Shown: one piece after another, positions 9,301 through 20,492 of the stretch | Layout of the letters: each line of letters starts with the position of its first letter | How positions within the stretch are numbered: the stretch's first letter is position 1 | Origin: Aliiruegeria lutimaris | GTDB lineage: Bacteria > Pseudomonadota > Alphaproteobacteria > Rhodobacterales > Rhodobacteraceae | Length of the DNA stretch: 64,000 bases | Direction: 5' to 3' | NCBI RefSeq assembly: GCF_900099935.1 | Contig: NZ_FNEK01000026.1 | Span: forward strand, 1-64,000 | Translations under genes and position numbers: made by a program | The notes under the pieces: generated by a model | What the model saw: the letters and a program-made list of their open reading frames with translations, nothing else | What the model was told of the DNA's origin: nothing | Database searches by the model: none

Positions 9301-9376
9301 ACCTCGCGCATGATCCACTATCTTAGAGGGAACCGGTCGGTGCCACCGCGCGCGGCTATTGAGGAGATTCACCCCC

Positions 9377-11302
<1,926 letters not shown>

Positions 11303-11323
11303 TCCAGGTCCGATGACATTCGA

Positions 11324-11363
11324 CGCCCGGCAGGCTCCCGCAGCCCGCCGGGCGTTTTGTTTT
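11324..11363 (+). terminator. Rho-independent terminator after ftsH
   Basis: CGCCCGGC (11324-11331) pairs with GCCGGGCG (11347-11354) around a 15-base loop and is followed directly by TTTTGTTTT. It lies 22 bases after the ftsH stop. Confidence 0.85.
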
Positions 11364-11407
11364 CGCGTCGCGCGTTTCCAACGCCAGACCTCTCCGCCCT
11401 CCTTCCT

Positions 11408-11457
11408 CTTTCCTGAAAATTTCCCCGCCGGAGGCACAATCCGTAGGATTGTTCCTG
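11408..11457 (+). repeat. Interspersed intergenic repeat, copy C (partial)
   Basis: Contains the conserved core ccccgccggaggca followed by a small hairpin, CAATCC-GTA-GGATTG (11437-11451). It matches the right half of the two larger copies near 15.4 kb and 48.6 kb. Compared with those, the hairpin has a paired change (A-T here where they have G-C), which keeps the stem intact. The left half of the element is missing or too diverged to see. Confidence 0.8.
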
Positions 11458-11560
11458 CTCCCGCTGTCACCGGCATCGCCCCAATCTTCCGCGAAGACAG
11501 GCCTTTTTCCCGACCCGATGCGGGGATAGGCTCCCGATCACAGATGGAAGGAACGGCCGC

Positions 11561-12349
11561 ATGACCAAGGATTGGAACCCGGAGAGCTATCTCGCCTTCA
11601 ACGACCTGCGCCTGCGGCCCGCCTTGGACCTGCTTTCCGCCATTCCCTCCCTGCCAAATGGCGACATCATCGACCTCGGCTGCGGGGCCGGTACGGTTGG
11701 CCCTGCGCTGGCCAGCCGCTTCCAGGGCCACCGCCTCGTGGGAGTCGACCTGTCGGACGCGATGCTCGAAAAGGCCCGCCGCGTTCCGGCCTATGACCGG
11801 CTGGAACGCGCGGATATCGGCGGTTGGACACCCGATCGGCGCCCCGCCCTGATCTACTCCAACGCAGCCCTTCAATGGGTTTCAGAGCATGGCTACCTTC
11901 TGCCACGCCTCTTCGACGCGCTCGCGCCCGGCGGCGTGCTCGCCGTCCAGATGCCCCGCCAGCACCACGCCCCGGCGCAGCAGGCGCTGCGTGCCCTCGC
12001 GCAGGAGCTCTTCCCGGACCGTTTCGATTTTTCCAGCTGGCAGGCGCCGGTCGCCAACCCGGAGGAATACGCGCTGCTGCTGAGCCCGCTCGGCACTCTG
12101 TCGCTCTGGGAGACGACCTATTTCCAGCGACTGGACCCGTCCTCCGTCGGCCACCCGGTGCGGCTCTTCTCGCAATCCACCGCGGCGCGTCCCATCCTCG
12201 AGAAGCTGTCGGAGACCGAAGCGGCGCAATACCTGCATGTGGTGGACGCGCGTTTGGCCGATCTCTACCCGAGGGCGCCTGACGGTTCCGTCCTGTACCC
12301 GTTCCGGCGGTTGTTCCTGACCCTTCTGCGCCAAGGTCCCGAATCGTAG
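11561..12349 (+). CDS. Tam-like class I SAM methyltransferase
   Basis: Resembles trans-aconitate 2-methyltransferase, which esterifies trans-aconitate with a methyl group from S-adenosylmethionine. The 262-residue protein starts with MTKDWNPESYLAF, a typical Tam opening. SAM motif I IIDLGCGAG is at about 36-44, VGVDLSDAMLEKAR follows, and NAALQWV is near residue 105. It is a lone gene between two terminators, so context does not define the substrate. Family is clear; the exact substrate is inferred from overall resemblance. Confidence 0.78.
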   Translation: MTKDWNPESYLAFNDLRLRPALDLLSAIPSLPNGDIIDLGCGAGTVGPALASRFQGHRLVGVDLSDAMLEKARRVPAYDRLERADIGGWTPDRRPALIYSNAALQWVSEHGYLLPRLFDALAPGGVLAVQMPRQHHAPAQQALRALAQELFPDRFDFSSWQAPVANPEEYALLLSPLGTLSLWETTYFQRLDPSSVGHPVRLFSQSTAARPILEKLSETEAAQYLHVVDARLADLYPRAPDGSVLYPFRRLFLTLLRQGPES

Positions 12350-12369
12350 ACCGGTTGAGGACCTTTTTT
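12333..12369 (+). terminator. Rho-independent terminator overlapping the tam-like stop
   Basis: AAGGTCC (12333-12339) pairs with GGACCTT (12359-12365), and the right arm runs into a six-T tract (12364-12369). The stem contains the last codons and stop of the methyltransferase gene. Confidence 0.6.
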
Positions 12370-12538
12370 GCAGTGCAATCGGACGGGCACGCTCCTATAG
12401 CTGCGTCTCCGATCGGAAAACCTCGCCCGCCGAACGACGCTCGCGACGGTGGAAATGTCGCAATCCCCCGCTCGGAGCAGGTCACGCAAGGCTAAGAGCG
12501 TTCTAGGGACCCGCATGCAAATTCTGGGAGGACACAGC
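12370..12538 (+). other. Upstream region of fhs
   Basis: No gene seen. A TATAGC at about 12396 could serve as a -10 element but lacks a good -35. No recognisable tetrahydrofolate or other riboswitch fold was found by eye. Confidence 0.4.
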
Positions 12539-14215
12539 GTGAGCTTCAAATCCGATATCGAGATCGCCCGGGAGGCAAGGAAGAAACCGATCCAGGAGAT
12601 CGGCGCAAAGCTCGGCATCCCGTCCGAAAGCCTGCTGCCCTACGGCCATGACAAGGCCAAGGTCGGCCAGGACTTCATCGAATCGCTGAAGGACCGTGAA
12701 GACGGCAAGCTCATCCTCGTGACCGCCATCAACCCGACCCCGGCCGGCGAGGGCAAGACGACCACCACCGTGGGGCTCGGCGACGGCCTGAACCGCATCG
12801 GCAAGAAAGCCGCGATCTGCATCCGCGAAGCCTCGCTCGGACCCTGTTTCGGCATGAAGGGCGGGGCTGCCGGCGGCGGCTACGCACAGGTCGTGCCGAT
12901 GGAGGAGATGAACCTCCATTTCACCGGCGATTTCCACGCCGTCACCTCGGCGCATAACCTGCTCTCGGCGCTGATCGACAACCACATCTACTGGGGCAAC
13001 GAGCTTGGCATCGACGAACGCCGCGTTACCTGGCGCCGGGTGGTTGACATGAACGACCGCGCGCTGCGCGACATGGTGACCTCGCTCGGCGGCGTGGCCA
13101 ATGGCTTCCCCCGTCAGACCGGTTTCGACATTACCGTTGCCTCCGAGGTCATGGCCTGCCTGTGCCTCGCCAACGATCTGGCGGATCTGCAAAAACGCCT
13201 CGGCGACATCATCGTTGCCTATACCCGCACGCGGGAGCCAATCTATGCCCGCGACCTTAAGGCGGACGGCGCAATGACGGTGCTGCTCAAGGACGCGATG
13301 CAGCCCAACCTCGTTCAGACGCTGGAGAACAACCCGGCCTTCGTCCATGGCGGCCCCTTCGCCAATATCGCCCATGGCTGCAACTCGGTCATCGCCACGA
13401 AAACGGCGCTGAAGCTGGCCGATTACGTGGTGACCGAGGCCGGATTCGGCGCTGATCTCGGTGCCGAGAAATTCATGAACATCAAATGCCGCAAGGCCGG
13501 GATCGCACCCGACGTCGTGGTGATCGTCGCCACAATCCGCGCGCTCAAGATGAATGGCGGCGTTGCCAAGAAGGATCTCGGATCGGAAGACGTGGCGGCT
13601 GTTCGCAGCGGCTGCCCGAATCTCGGCCGCCATATCGCCAATGTGAAGAGTTTCGGCGTGCCCGTCGTGGTCGCGATCAACCATTTCGTCTCGGATACCG
13701 CGGCCGAGGTGGCCGCCGTGGAGGCCTTTGTCGAGGTGCAGGGCGCGGAGGCGATCCTCTGTCGCCACTGGGAGCTTGGCTCCGAGGGCACCGAGAAACT
13801 GGCCACCCGCGTGGCGCAGATCGCAGATTCCGGCCTGTCGCAATTCGCGCCTCTTTATTATGACGAGATGCCGCTTTTCGAGAAGATCGAGACCATCGCC
13901 AAGCGGATCTATCACGCCAACGAAGTGCTGGCCGACAAGAAGATCCGCGACCAGCTGCGCCAGTGGGAAGAGCAGGGCTACGGACACTTGCCGGTTTGTA
14001 TGGCCAAGACGCAATACAGCTTCTCGACCGACCCGAACCTGCGCGGCGCGCCGACCGGGCATGGCGTTCCGATCCGCGAAGTCCGCCTCTCGGCCGGCGC
14101 CGGTTTCATCGTGGTGATCTGCGGCGAGATCATGACCATGCCGGGCCTGCCCCGAACACCGGCCGCCGAAGCGATCATGCTGAACGAGGCCGGCGAGGTC
14201 GAAGGGCTCTTCTGA
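12539..14215 (+). CDS. fhs: Formate-tetrahydrofolate ligase
   Basis: Makes 10-formyl-THF from formate, THF and ATP. The start is GTG at 12539 with GGGAGGA just upstream; the longer upstream frame lacks conservation. 558 residues is the normal family length. The ATP-binding loop [12 protein letters not shown] is at 66-77, and the typical [20 protein letters not shown] segment follows. It is followed after 172 bases by folD on the same strand, so formate assimilation and interconversion of one-carbon folates are encoded together. Confidence 0.96.
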   Translation: MSFKSDIEIAREARKKPIQEIGAKLGIPSESLLPYGHDKAKVGQDFIESLKDREDGKLILVTAINPTPAGEGKTTTTVGLGDGLNRIGKKAAICIREASLGPCFGMKGGAAGGGYAQVVPMEEMNLHFTGDFHAVTSAHNLLSALIDNHIYWGNELGIDERRVTWRRVVDMNDRALRDMVTSLGGVANGFPRQTGFDITVASEVMACLCLANDLADLQKRLGDIIVAYTRTREPIYARDLKADGAMTVLLKDAMQPNLVQTLENNPAFVHGGPFANIAHGCNSVIATKTALKLADYVVTEAGFGADLGAEKFMNIKCRKAGIAPDVVVIVATIRALKMNGGVAKKDLGSEDVAAVRSGCPNLGRHIANVKSFGVPVVVAINHFVSDTAAEVAAVEAFVEVQGAEAILCRHWELGSEGTEKLATRVAQIADSGLSQFAPLYYDEMPLFEKIETIAKRIYHANEVLADKKIRDQLRQWEEQGYGHLPVCMAKTQYSFSTDPNLRGAPTGHGVPIREVRLSAGAGFIVVICGEIMTMPGLPRTPAAEAIMLNEAGEVEGLF

Positions 14216-14230
14216 GGCCGGACAGCGCCG

Positions 14231-14256
14231 CCCCATGCCCGGTGCCGGCCATGGGG
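14231..14256. repeat. Perfect hairpin between fhs and folD
   Basis: CCCCATG (14231-14237) pairs with CATGGGG (14250-14256) around a 12-base loop. No T tract follows, so it is more likely an intercistronic RNA structure than a terminator. Confidence 0.45.
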
Positions 14257-14387
14257 TTCGGGTATCCGCGACGCGGGCGCATCGGGAGACAGCAAACCAA
14301 TATGATCCGATCTGGCCCATGCCGGAGGAATTGGATATCCGCTCTGTTGTCCCTGACCGAGGGCGACCGACAGAAGGAACGAAACCG

Positions 14388-15281
14388 ATGACGGCTCAGA
14401 TTATTGACGGCAAGGCCTTTGCCGCCAGCGTGCGCGAGAAAGTGGCCGGCCACGTAGCCCGCCTGGTGGAAGAACATGGGCTCACCCCTGGCCTGGCCGT
14501 GGTGCTGGTGGGCGAGGATCCCGCCAGCCAGGTCTACGTGCGCAACAAGGGCAAGCAGACCAGGGAAGTCGGAATGCTCTCGGTCGAGCACCGGCTGCCC
14601 GACACGACCTCCGAGGGAGATCTGCTGGAGCTCATCGAGGCGTTGAACAACGATCCGATGATCCACGGCATCCTCGTGCAACTGCCGCTGCCGGAACACA
14701 TGAATTCGGACCTCGTGATCAACGCGATCGACCCGGCCAAGGACGTTGATGGTTTCCACATCTCCAATGTCGGCCTGCTGGGCACTGGTCAGAAGAGCAT
14801 GGTCCCCTGCACGCCGCTCGGCTGCCTGATGATGCTGCGCGAGCATCACGGCTCGCTGTCCGGGCTGAACGCCGTCGTCGTCGGTCGCTCCAACATCGTT
14901 GGCAAGCCTATGGCGCAGCTCCTGCTGGGCGATAGCTGTACGGTCACCATCGCACATTCGCGTACCAGGGATCTCGCCGGGGTTTGCCGTGGTGCCGATA
15001 TCCTCGTGGCCGCCGTTGGCCGCCCCAAGATGATCCCGGGCGGCTGGGTCAAGACGGGCGCGACGGTGATCGACGTGGGCATCAACCGCATCCCGAAGGA
15101 AGACGGCAAGAGCCGCCTCGTCGGCGATGTGGATTTTGACAGTGCCGTGAAAGTCGCCGGCGCCATCACCCCGGTGCCCGGTGGCGTCGGCCCGATGACC
15201 ATTGCCTGTCTTCTGGCCAACACGGTTACGGCGTGCTGCCGCGCGAACGGCTTGCCGGAGCCGGAAGGTCTCACTGCCTGA
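14388..15281 (+). CDS. folD: FolD, methylene-THF dehydrogenase/cyclohydrolase
   Basis: Bifunctional enzyme interconverting 5,10-methylene-THF and 10-formyl-THF with NADP. The ATG at 14388 (MTAQIIDGK), after AAGGAAC, gives 297 residues. Family marks are QVYVRNKGK (catalytic Lys region, about 55), [14 protein letters not shown], and the nucleotide-binding [12 protein letters not shown]. The C-terminal [11 protein letters not shown] is diagnostic. It lies downstream of fhs, with which it forms a formate-to-methylene-THF route. Confidence 0.96.
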   Translation: MTAQIIDGKAFAASVREKVAGHVARLVEEHGLTPGLAVVLVGEDPASQVYVRNKGKQTREVGMLSVEHRLPDTTSEGDLLELIEALNNDPMIHGILVQLPLPEHMNSDLVINAIDPAKDVDGFHISNVGLLGTGQKSMVPCTPLGCLMMLREHHGSLSGLNAVVVGRSNIVGKPMAQLLLGDSCTVTIAHSRTRDLAGVCRGADILVAAVGRPKMIPGGWVKTGATVIDVGINRIPKEDGKSRLVGDVDFDSAVKVAGAITPVPGGVGPMTIACLLANTVTACCRANGLPEPEGLTA

Positions 15282-15347
15282 TTGCCATGCAATGGTGTCT
15301 TGCTTTCCGCGAAACGGGCTGCGGCCAGCATGAGATGAGAACGAAGA

Positions 15348-15472
15348 TTGGGGGCGCTGCCCCCAAACCCCCGGGATATTTTCTGTCAGAAGAAGGAGAT
15401 GGAGCAATCCTTGCAACTTCGTCTTTCTGGAAATATCCCCGCCGGAGGCACGATCCAAAGGATCGTTCCCGC
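15348..15472. repeat. Interspersed intergenic repeat, copy A
   Basis: Starts with a perfect hairpin, TTGGGGGC-GCT-GCCCCCAA (15348-15366). Next comes a long imperfect inverted pair: ggatattttc at 15374 against ggaaatatcc at 15429-15438, with related purine/pyrimidine flanks. It ends with cccgccggaggca and the small hairpin CGATCC-AAA-GGATCG (15451-15465). The element lies between the converging folD and thioesterase genes and could act as a bidirectional terminator. It is related to copies at 11.4 kb and 48.6 kb. Confidence 0.85.
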
Positions 15473-15533
15473 CTTCGACGGGACGGCAGAACTGGAGCCG
15501 GTTCAGACGAAAGCGCTGTCGGAAGATCACTCT

Positions 15534-15962
15534 TCAAACCGGAATCATTGTCCCCTGCAACAGGGCGACCAGCTTGCGGGTGCCGGCTTCTTCCGCAAAG
15601 ACTTCCGCGCTGACCACGACCAGCCTGCGCCCGGGTTTGACCACCTTTCCGATAGCAATCAGGCGGCTGCCCTTGGCCGGGGCAAGAAGGTTGATCTTGA
15701 CTTCGACCGACATGACCTCGGCGCCTTCCGGCATCATGGAGAGAGCGGCATAGCCCGCCGCGCTGTCGCCCAACGAAAAGGTCAACCCGGCATGAGCGAA
15801 GCCATGCTGCTGGCGTGATCCAGGCAGGATGGGCGCCGTGATCTCCACCCGGCCCGGGGCGATCTCGCCGAGTTCCGCGCCGAAGGTGCGCATCAGCGAC
15901 TGCGCGGCAAAGCTTGTTCGAATTCGGTCGATCTCCGAAGACGATAGGATTTTCTTTTCCAT
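15534..15962 (-). CDS. PaaI-type hotdog thioesterase
   Basis: Probable acyl-CoA thioesterase of the hotdog fold. From the ATG at 15962 (MEKKI) the product is 142 residues; an upstream in-frame start at 15989 is possible. The family signature QQHGFAHAGLTFSLGDSAAGYA (about 52-73) and VEVKINLLAPAKGSRLIAIG are typical of the PaaI thioesterase family. The gene converges on folD and lies 34 bases after the pdeM stop on the same strand. Substrate unknown. Confidence 0.82.
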   Translation of the reverse strand: MEKKILSSSEIDRIRTSFAAQSLMRTFGAELGEIAPGRVEITAPILPGSRQQHGFAHAGLTFSLGDSAAGYAALSMMPEGAEVMSVEVKINLLAPAKGSRLIAIGKVVKPGRRLVVVSAEVFAEEAGTRKLVALLQGTMIPV

Positions 15963-15996
15963 CTCGGTGACATCTCCCTCGTGTCCCACGGCCCCG

Positions 15997-16653
15997 TCAA
16001 GCCGCGATCATCGGCAAGACGGCCTGCGTCGCCCCGGTCAGGATTGCCCGCGCGTTGCTCTGCATCAAGCCCGCAATCTCGGGTGCGGAGAGGTCCATTC
16101 CGCCGGTATAGGCGCCGAATGCCGGCAGGATCATGCGCCGCCGATCCACCAGGAAGCAGGGGCGCCGAACCCCGCCCACACGGGCCTTGGGGTGGAAATG
16201 GCCGGAAATCTCGCCGGTCGGGCCGTCCGCCTGCGCAATATGGCGAAAGCTCAGAGGACCGAGGACAAACTCCCCAAGATGCCGTCCCGAAAGCGACAGC
16301 GGCGCCGGGTCGTGGTTGCCGGCGATCCAGATCCAGTCGCGACCGGCCATCAGCCGCGCGAGCCAGAGACAGTGCGCCTCGGACAGGCTTTCGGCGGCGG
16401 GCCCATCGTCGAAACTGTCGCCGAGACAGATGACGACTTCCGGTGAAAGCGCCTCGATCTCGGTATCGAGGCGCCCCAGCGTCTCCGCGCACTCATAGGG
16501 GGGCAGCAGCCCGCCGCCGCGCCGCGCCATTCGCTCTGCCTTGCCGAGGTGGAGATCCGCGACGCAGAGGAGCCGCGCCTCGGGCCACCAGAGCGCACCG
16601 GACGGGCGTGGTTCGAGTGAGGCACCACAGAAAGAAATCGTCAGCTTGTTCAT
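15997..16653 (-). CDS. pdeM: PdeM, ligase-associated DNA-damage-response metallophosphoesterase
   Basis: Calcineurin-like phosphoesterase of the ligase-associated DNA repair set. Metal-binding motifs are present in order: CVADLHLGKAER, GDSFDD, GNHD and GHFHP. From the ATG at 16653 the product is 218 residues; a TTG at 16701 overlapping the helicase stop would add 16 residues and allow coupled translation. It is directly downstream of the Lhr-like helicase. The partner ATP-dependent ligase and exonuclease genes usually linked to this pair are not in the window. Confidence 0.88.
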   Translation of the reverse strand: MNKLTISFCGASLEPRPSGALWWPEARLLCVADLHLGKAERMARRGGGLLPPYECAETLGRLDTEIEALSPEVVICLGDSFDDGPAAESLSEAHCLWLARLMAGRDWIWIAGNHDPAPLSLSGRHLGEFVLGPLSFRHIAQADGPTGEISGHFHPKARVGGVRRPCFLVDRRRMILPAFGAYTGGMDLSAPEIAGLMQSNARAILTGATQAVLPMIAA

Positions 16654-16697
16654 GGTGTGTTCTTCGCCTGCGCCGGGCGATATTGCAAGCCGGAGTT

Positions 16698-19130
16698 TCA
16701 AGCCAGCGATCCGGGATCCGCCGCCCCGATCCCGGCCGCTTCCATCAACCGTGCCGCTTCCTCTGCCACGAGTCGCTCGCGACCGGCACCGACGACCGGT
16801 ACTTTGCCGACCTCCAGCAGCAATGGCGCCGCAAAAGGCGTAACCCGCTCCAGCCGAATATGGTCGATCCGGCCCTCCACCCGGTCGATCATCTCCTCGA
16901 TCCGCCCGAAATCGACCAGCCCGCGCAAGGCCTCTTCGCGGGTGATCTGCATCAAAAGGTGGTCGGGCTCGTATTTCAGCAGCGTGTCATAGAGTATGTC
17001 GGACGAGAACGTCGCCTGCCGTCCGCTCTTGCGCGCCGAGGGCATGTTGCGCTCGATCAGCCCGGCGATGGTGGCCGAGGCCCGGAATGTCCGCTTCATC
17101 ACGGCGTTCCCGGCCAACCACGTTTCCAGGCCTTCTTGCAAAGTTTCGCGTGCAAAGAGCGGTGCGGCGTCGCGTAGCGGCTCCAGCCCCCAAATCAGGG
17201 TGGCGTAATCGGTCGAGACGAAGCCGAGCGGGTGCAGACCGGCATCCTCCATGCGCCGGGTCAGCAGCAGGCCGAGCGTCTGCTGTGCATTCTTGCCGGC
17301 AAATCCGTACACGCAGACATGTTCGCGCCCATCATGCGGAAAGCTCTCCACCAGCAGCCGGTTGCGTTGCGGCAGGTGGGACAGTTCGCTCTGAAGGCGC
17401 AGCCAGTCACGCGTATGGGCGGGCAGGTCCGGCCAGTCCGGCTGCTGTAGCATGGCAAGGATCCGATCCATCAGCCGTGTGGTCGAGGCGAACTTGGTGC
17501 CGGCAAAGACGGCCACTTTCGGCTTCTGCGCTGCGTGGCGTGTCACCTCGACCGTCATTTCCCGAAGCCCCTCGTAGCGGACGATCTGGCCGCCGATCAG
17601 GAATGTGTCGCCCTGCGTGAGTGAGGCCGCGAAGGCCTCCTCCACCTCGCCCAAGGGCTTGCCACCGCCACGGTTCCTTAGGCGGACCTTCAGGGTGTCC
17701 GTGTCCTGGATCGTGCCGATATTCATCCTTATGCGCTGCGCCGCACGCGGGTCGCGAAGTTGCCAGAGCCCGTCCGGGCGTTGCTTCAGGCGCTGCCAGC
17801 GATCATAGGCACGCAGGGCGTAGCCACCGGTGGCGCAGAAGTCGAGGCATGCGTCGAAAGCGTCCCGCGAGAGGCCCGCATAGGCGCCCGAGGTGGTCAT
17901 TTCGGCGAAAAGGTCATCGGACCAGAACGGCCCCACGCAAGCGGCGATCAGGATATGCTGGCAGAGCACGTCGCGCGGACCAGCCCCCCGCGGAGCGCCG
18001 TCCAGATCGTGTTCCCGGACCGCTTCCAGCGCGGCCTGACATTCAATGATCTCGAAGCGGTTGGCGGGCACCAGGAGCGCCTTGGAGGGCGCGTTGTAGC
18101 GGTGATTGGCCCGCCCAATCCGCTGAACCAGCCGTTTGACGTTCTTGGGGGCGCCGACCTGGATTACGAGGTCCACGTCGCCCCAGTCGATCCCAAGATC
18201 GAGCGAACCGGTGCAGACAATGGCGCGCAGCCGTCCTTCGACCATAGCCGCCTCGACCTTTTCCCGTTGCTCGCGTGAAAGCGAGCCGTGGTGAATGCCG
18301 ATGGGCAACCCCTCCTCGTTGGCAAGCCACAGGTGATGAAAGAAGATCTCCGCCTGTGCGCGGGTGTTGTGGAATATGAGGGTGGTGCGGTGCTGTCGGA
18401 CCTGTTCGAGGACGGCTGGAATCGCATAGCGCCCGCCGCCGCCGGCCCATGGCGGCGGCGTCTCAGTCTCTAGCATGGCAATATCGGGGGCAGGACCCGG
18501 ATCGGCCTGAAGGATCTCCACCGGGTCCGGATGCCGCGCCATCAGCGCGCCAATCGCCTGCGGATCATCCACCGTGGCCGACAGGCCCACGCGGCGCAGT
18601 CGCGGTGCAAGAGTGGAAAGCCGCGCCAGCGACAGCATCAGTTGATCCCCGCGTTTCGATTCCGCCAGTGCGTGGATCTCGTCGATGATCACCCGGCTCA
18701 AGCCGGCGAACATGCGTGGTGCGTCTTCGTAAGAGGTGAGCAATGCAAGCGATTCCGGCGTGGTCAGCAGGATATGCGGCGGGTCGGCGCGCTGGCACTT
18801 CTTGCGCGTGGCCGAAGTGTCTCCGGTGCGGTCCTCGACACGTATGGGCAGGCCCATTTCTCCGATTGGCGTGGAGAGGTTGCGCTTGATATCCGCCGCG
18901 AGCGCCTTGAGGGGCGAGATGTAAAGCGTGTGCAGCCCTTCGTGTTCGCCGTTGGAGAGTTCTGCCAGGCTGGGTAGGAAGCCTGCAAGCGTCTTGCCGC
19001 CGCCGGTTGGTGCGACGAGCAGAAGCGCGGGCGCCGCGGCATGCTCCAGCATGGCCTGTTGATGCGGATGAATCTGCCAACCGCGGCTGGAGAACCACTC
19101 GTGAAAGATGGGAGGAAGCGGCGTGGACAT
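16698..19130 (-). CDS. Ligase-associated DNA-damage-response DEXH-box helicase (Lhr-like)
   Basis: Superfamily 2 helicase related to Lhr, probably acting in repair with an ATP-dependent DNA ligase. The 810 residues match the short Lhr class. Motif I is APTGGGKT at about 40-47 and motif II is IIDEIHAL near residue 150, with SATV (motif III) following. Motif VI is QRIGRANHR, and a C-terminal winged-helix/DUF4175-like region completes the protein. It precedes pdeM, the conserved partner in bacterial ligase-associated clusters. Confidence 0.9.
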   Translation of the reverse strand: MSTPLPPIFHEWFSSRGWQIHPHQQAMLEHAAAPALLLVAPTGGGKTLAGFLPSLAELSNGEHEGLHTLYISPLKALAADIKRNLSTPIGEMGLPIRVEDRTGDTSATRKKCQRADPPHILLTTPESLALLTSYEDAPRMFAGLSRVIIDEIHALAESKRGDQLMLSLARLSTLAPRLRRVGLSATVDDPQAIGALMARHPDPVEILQADPGPAPDIAMLETETPPPWAGGGGRYAIPAVLEQVRQHRTTLIFHNTRAQAEIFFHHLWLANEEGLPIGIHHGSLSREQREKVEAAMVEGRLRAIVCTGSLDLGIDWGDVDLVIQVGAPKNVKRLVQRIGRANHRYNAPSKALLVPANRFEIIECQAALEAVREHDLDGAPRGAGPRDVLCQHILIAACVGPFWSDDLFAEMTTSGAYAGLSRDAFDACLDFCATGGYALRAYDRWQRLKQRPDGLWQLRDPRAAQRIRMNIGTIQDTDTLKVRLRNRGGGKPLGEVEEAFAASLTQGDTFLIGGQIVRYEGLREMTVEVTRHAAQKPKVAVFAGTKFASTTRLMDRILAMLQQPDWPDLPAHTRDWLRLQSELSHLPQRNRLLVESFPHDGREHVCVYGFAGKNAQQTLGLLLTRRMEDAGLHPLGFVSTDYATLIWGLEPLRDAAPLFARETLQEGLETWLAGNAVMKRTFRASATIAGLIERNMPSARKSGRQATFSSDILYDTLLKYEPDHLLMQITREEALRGLVDFGRIEEMIDRVEGRIDHIRLERVTPFAAPLLLEVGKVPVVGAGRERLVAEEAARLMEAAGIGAADPGSLA

Positions 19131-19207
19131 GAGGACAACCTAGCTTCAGACGGTGTCGGCTTCCACGGCCTCTCGGTAACAAAAGGTAGCGGCGCCCCTG
19201 AGCAGCC

Positions 19208-20314
19208 TCAATTGTCGGGCGGCGTCGGCGGCGAAACTTCGTGAACCACGACTTGCATCGGGAGGATTTCCAACCTGAGCGACACCGGCTCGCCGAGTTC
19301 CTCGGAAATCAGCTGGCGGAAGGTCTCCGCCGAGGTTTCGACCCTGTCCAGGTTCTCGCGCAGGCCGAGCATGACGATGGAGACGTTGAGCGCGCCATCC
19401 ATCCGCTCGCCCCGGACCTGGAGAATGAACGCGTCTTCGCTGACGATTTCGGTATTCTGCCGAATGGCCTCGACGAAGAGCCGTTTGACGGCGTCTTCGA
19501 CGAAGATGATCTCGAGCCGTCGATCAAGCTTGTCGACCACGAAGATGGACAGGAGCATGAGCGCGGCCGCGACGACAAAAGGCTTGCGCCAGTTTCCATA
19601 ACCCTGGAGGCCGAAAACCAGAATCGCGGCTGCAACGATGCCGAGAAAGTTGGTGACGAAGAGCAGGAACGCGCCCGCGGCCATCGAGCTGCCGCTGCCC
19701 TGGTGGTGGAAGTCGGACAGGGCGATCGCCTGCTGGGAAACGGCGCTGTCGCCGAGAGCGAGGCCGATGCCGACGACCGTGAGCGGCGGGACAAGCGCGA
19801 CGGCGATTGCCACGCCGGCGATGGAGTTGGCGATTCCGATTCTCGAATGGGCAAAGGCGGCGGCAGCTCCCGAACACAAGGCGACCATGAGATCGAGGGT
19901 CGAGGGCGCTGTCCGTGCGACAATTTCCGAACCTACGACCCGAAGGCCAACCGCGGTGGTGCAGAGATATCCGATGCTGATAACGAGGACGATACCGGTC
20001 AGGATGGAGATCAGAGCTCGGAGCGCGAGCTTGTTCGAGCCCATTATGGCCGCGAAGGAGAAGCCGATAATGGGCGACATCAAGGGGGCTACGATCATCG
20101 CTCCGATGATCGCCGGTGCGCTATTGCTGAGCAGCCCGAAAGAGGCGATGGCTGTTGCCATGCCCAGCATGAAATAGAAATTCAGGCTCGGGACAGAGGA
20201 TTCCTCGATCTGGTCGAAGAGCAGGGCGCTGTCCTTGGAGGAAGCCTTTGTCGTTGCGCTGGAAAGCCCAGACGGCTCCTTTCCGACTGGCGTATTCGTT
20301 TCGTTGGTCTGCAT
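19208..20314 (-). CDS. DUF389 family (TIGR00341-like) multi-pass membrane protein
   Basis: Function of the family is not established. From the ATG at 20314 (MQTNETN) the product is 368 residues. An N-terminal soluble stretch of about 50 residues precedes several membrane helices. The family hallmark GAMIVAPLMSPIIGFSFA is near 70-87, and helices continue to about residue 255. A C-terminal soluble domain of about 100 residues carries VRGERMDGALNVSIVMLG. It is a lone gene on the minus strand, with no partner visible. Confidence 0.82.
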   Translation of the reverse strand: MQTNETNTPVGKEPSGLSSATTKASSKDSALLFDQIEESSVPSLNFYFMLGMATAIASFGLLSNSAPAIIGAMIVAPLMSPIIGFSFAAIMGSNKLALRALISILTGIVLVISIGYLCTTAVGLRVVGSEIVARTAPSTLDLMVALCSGAAAAFAHSRIGIANSIAGVAIAVALVPPLTVVGIGLALGDSAVSQQAIALSDFHHQGSGSSMAAGAFLLFVTNFLGIVAAAILVFGLQGYGNWRKPFVVAAALMLLSIFVVDKLDRRLEIIFVEDAVKRLFVEAIRQNTEIVSEDAFILQVRGERMDGALNVSIVMLGLRENLDRVETSAETFRQLISEELGEPVSLRLEILPMQVVVHEVSPPTPPDN

Positions 20315-20460
20315 CTGAAAACTCTCTGTCTGCCGCGCGCCAGATCCTCGCGCGATATGCTGTTGGCAGAGACTAGATACAACTGCGAACACGAAAGCAA
20401 TTCCGATACTTCACCCTTGGGAGGGAGCTTGACCTAACGGCATTCGGATTGATACGGCGT

Positions 20461-20489
20461 CAAAATAAACGGGGCGCCCATTTCGGGCG
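20461..20489 (-). terminator. Probable terminator after the dehydrogenase-like gene
   Basis: On the minus strand CGCCC-GAAAT-GGGCG (20489-20475) is followed by a short C run and TTTATTTT, four bases after the stop of the 20493-21311 gene. Confidence 0.6.
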
Positions 20490-20492
20490 ATT

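Noticed and set aside
12350-12538. Possible folate riboswitch before fhs
   Set aside because: No pairing pattern or conserved core of a known tetrahydrofolate riboswitch could be found by eye; the only clear structure is the terminator of the preceding gene.
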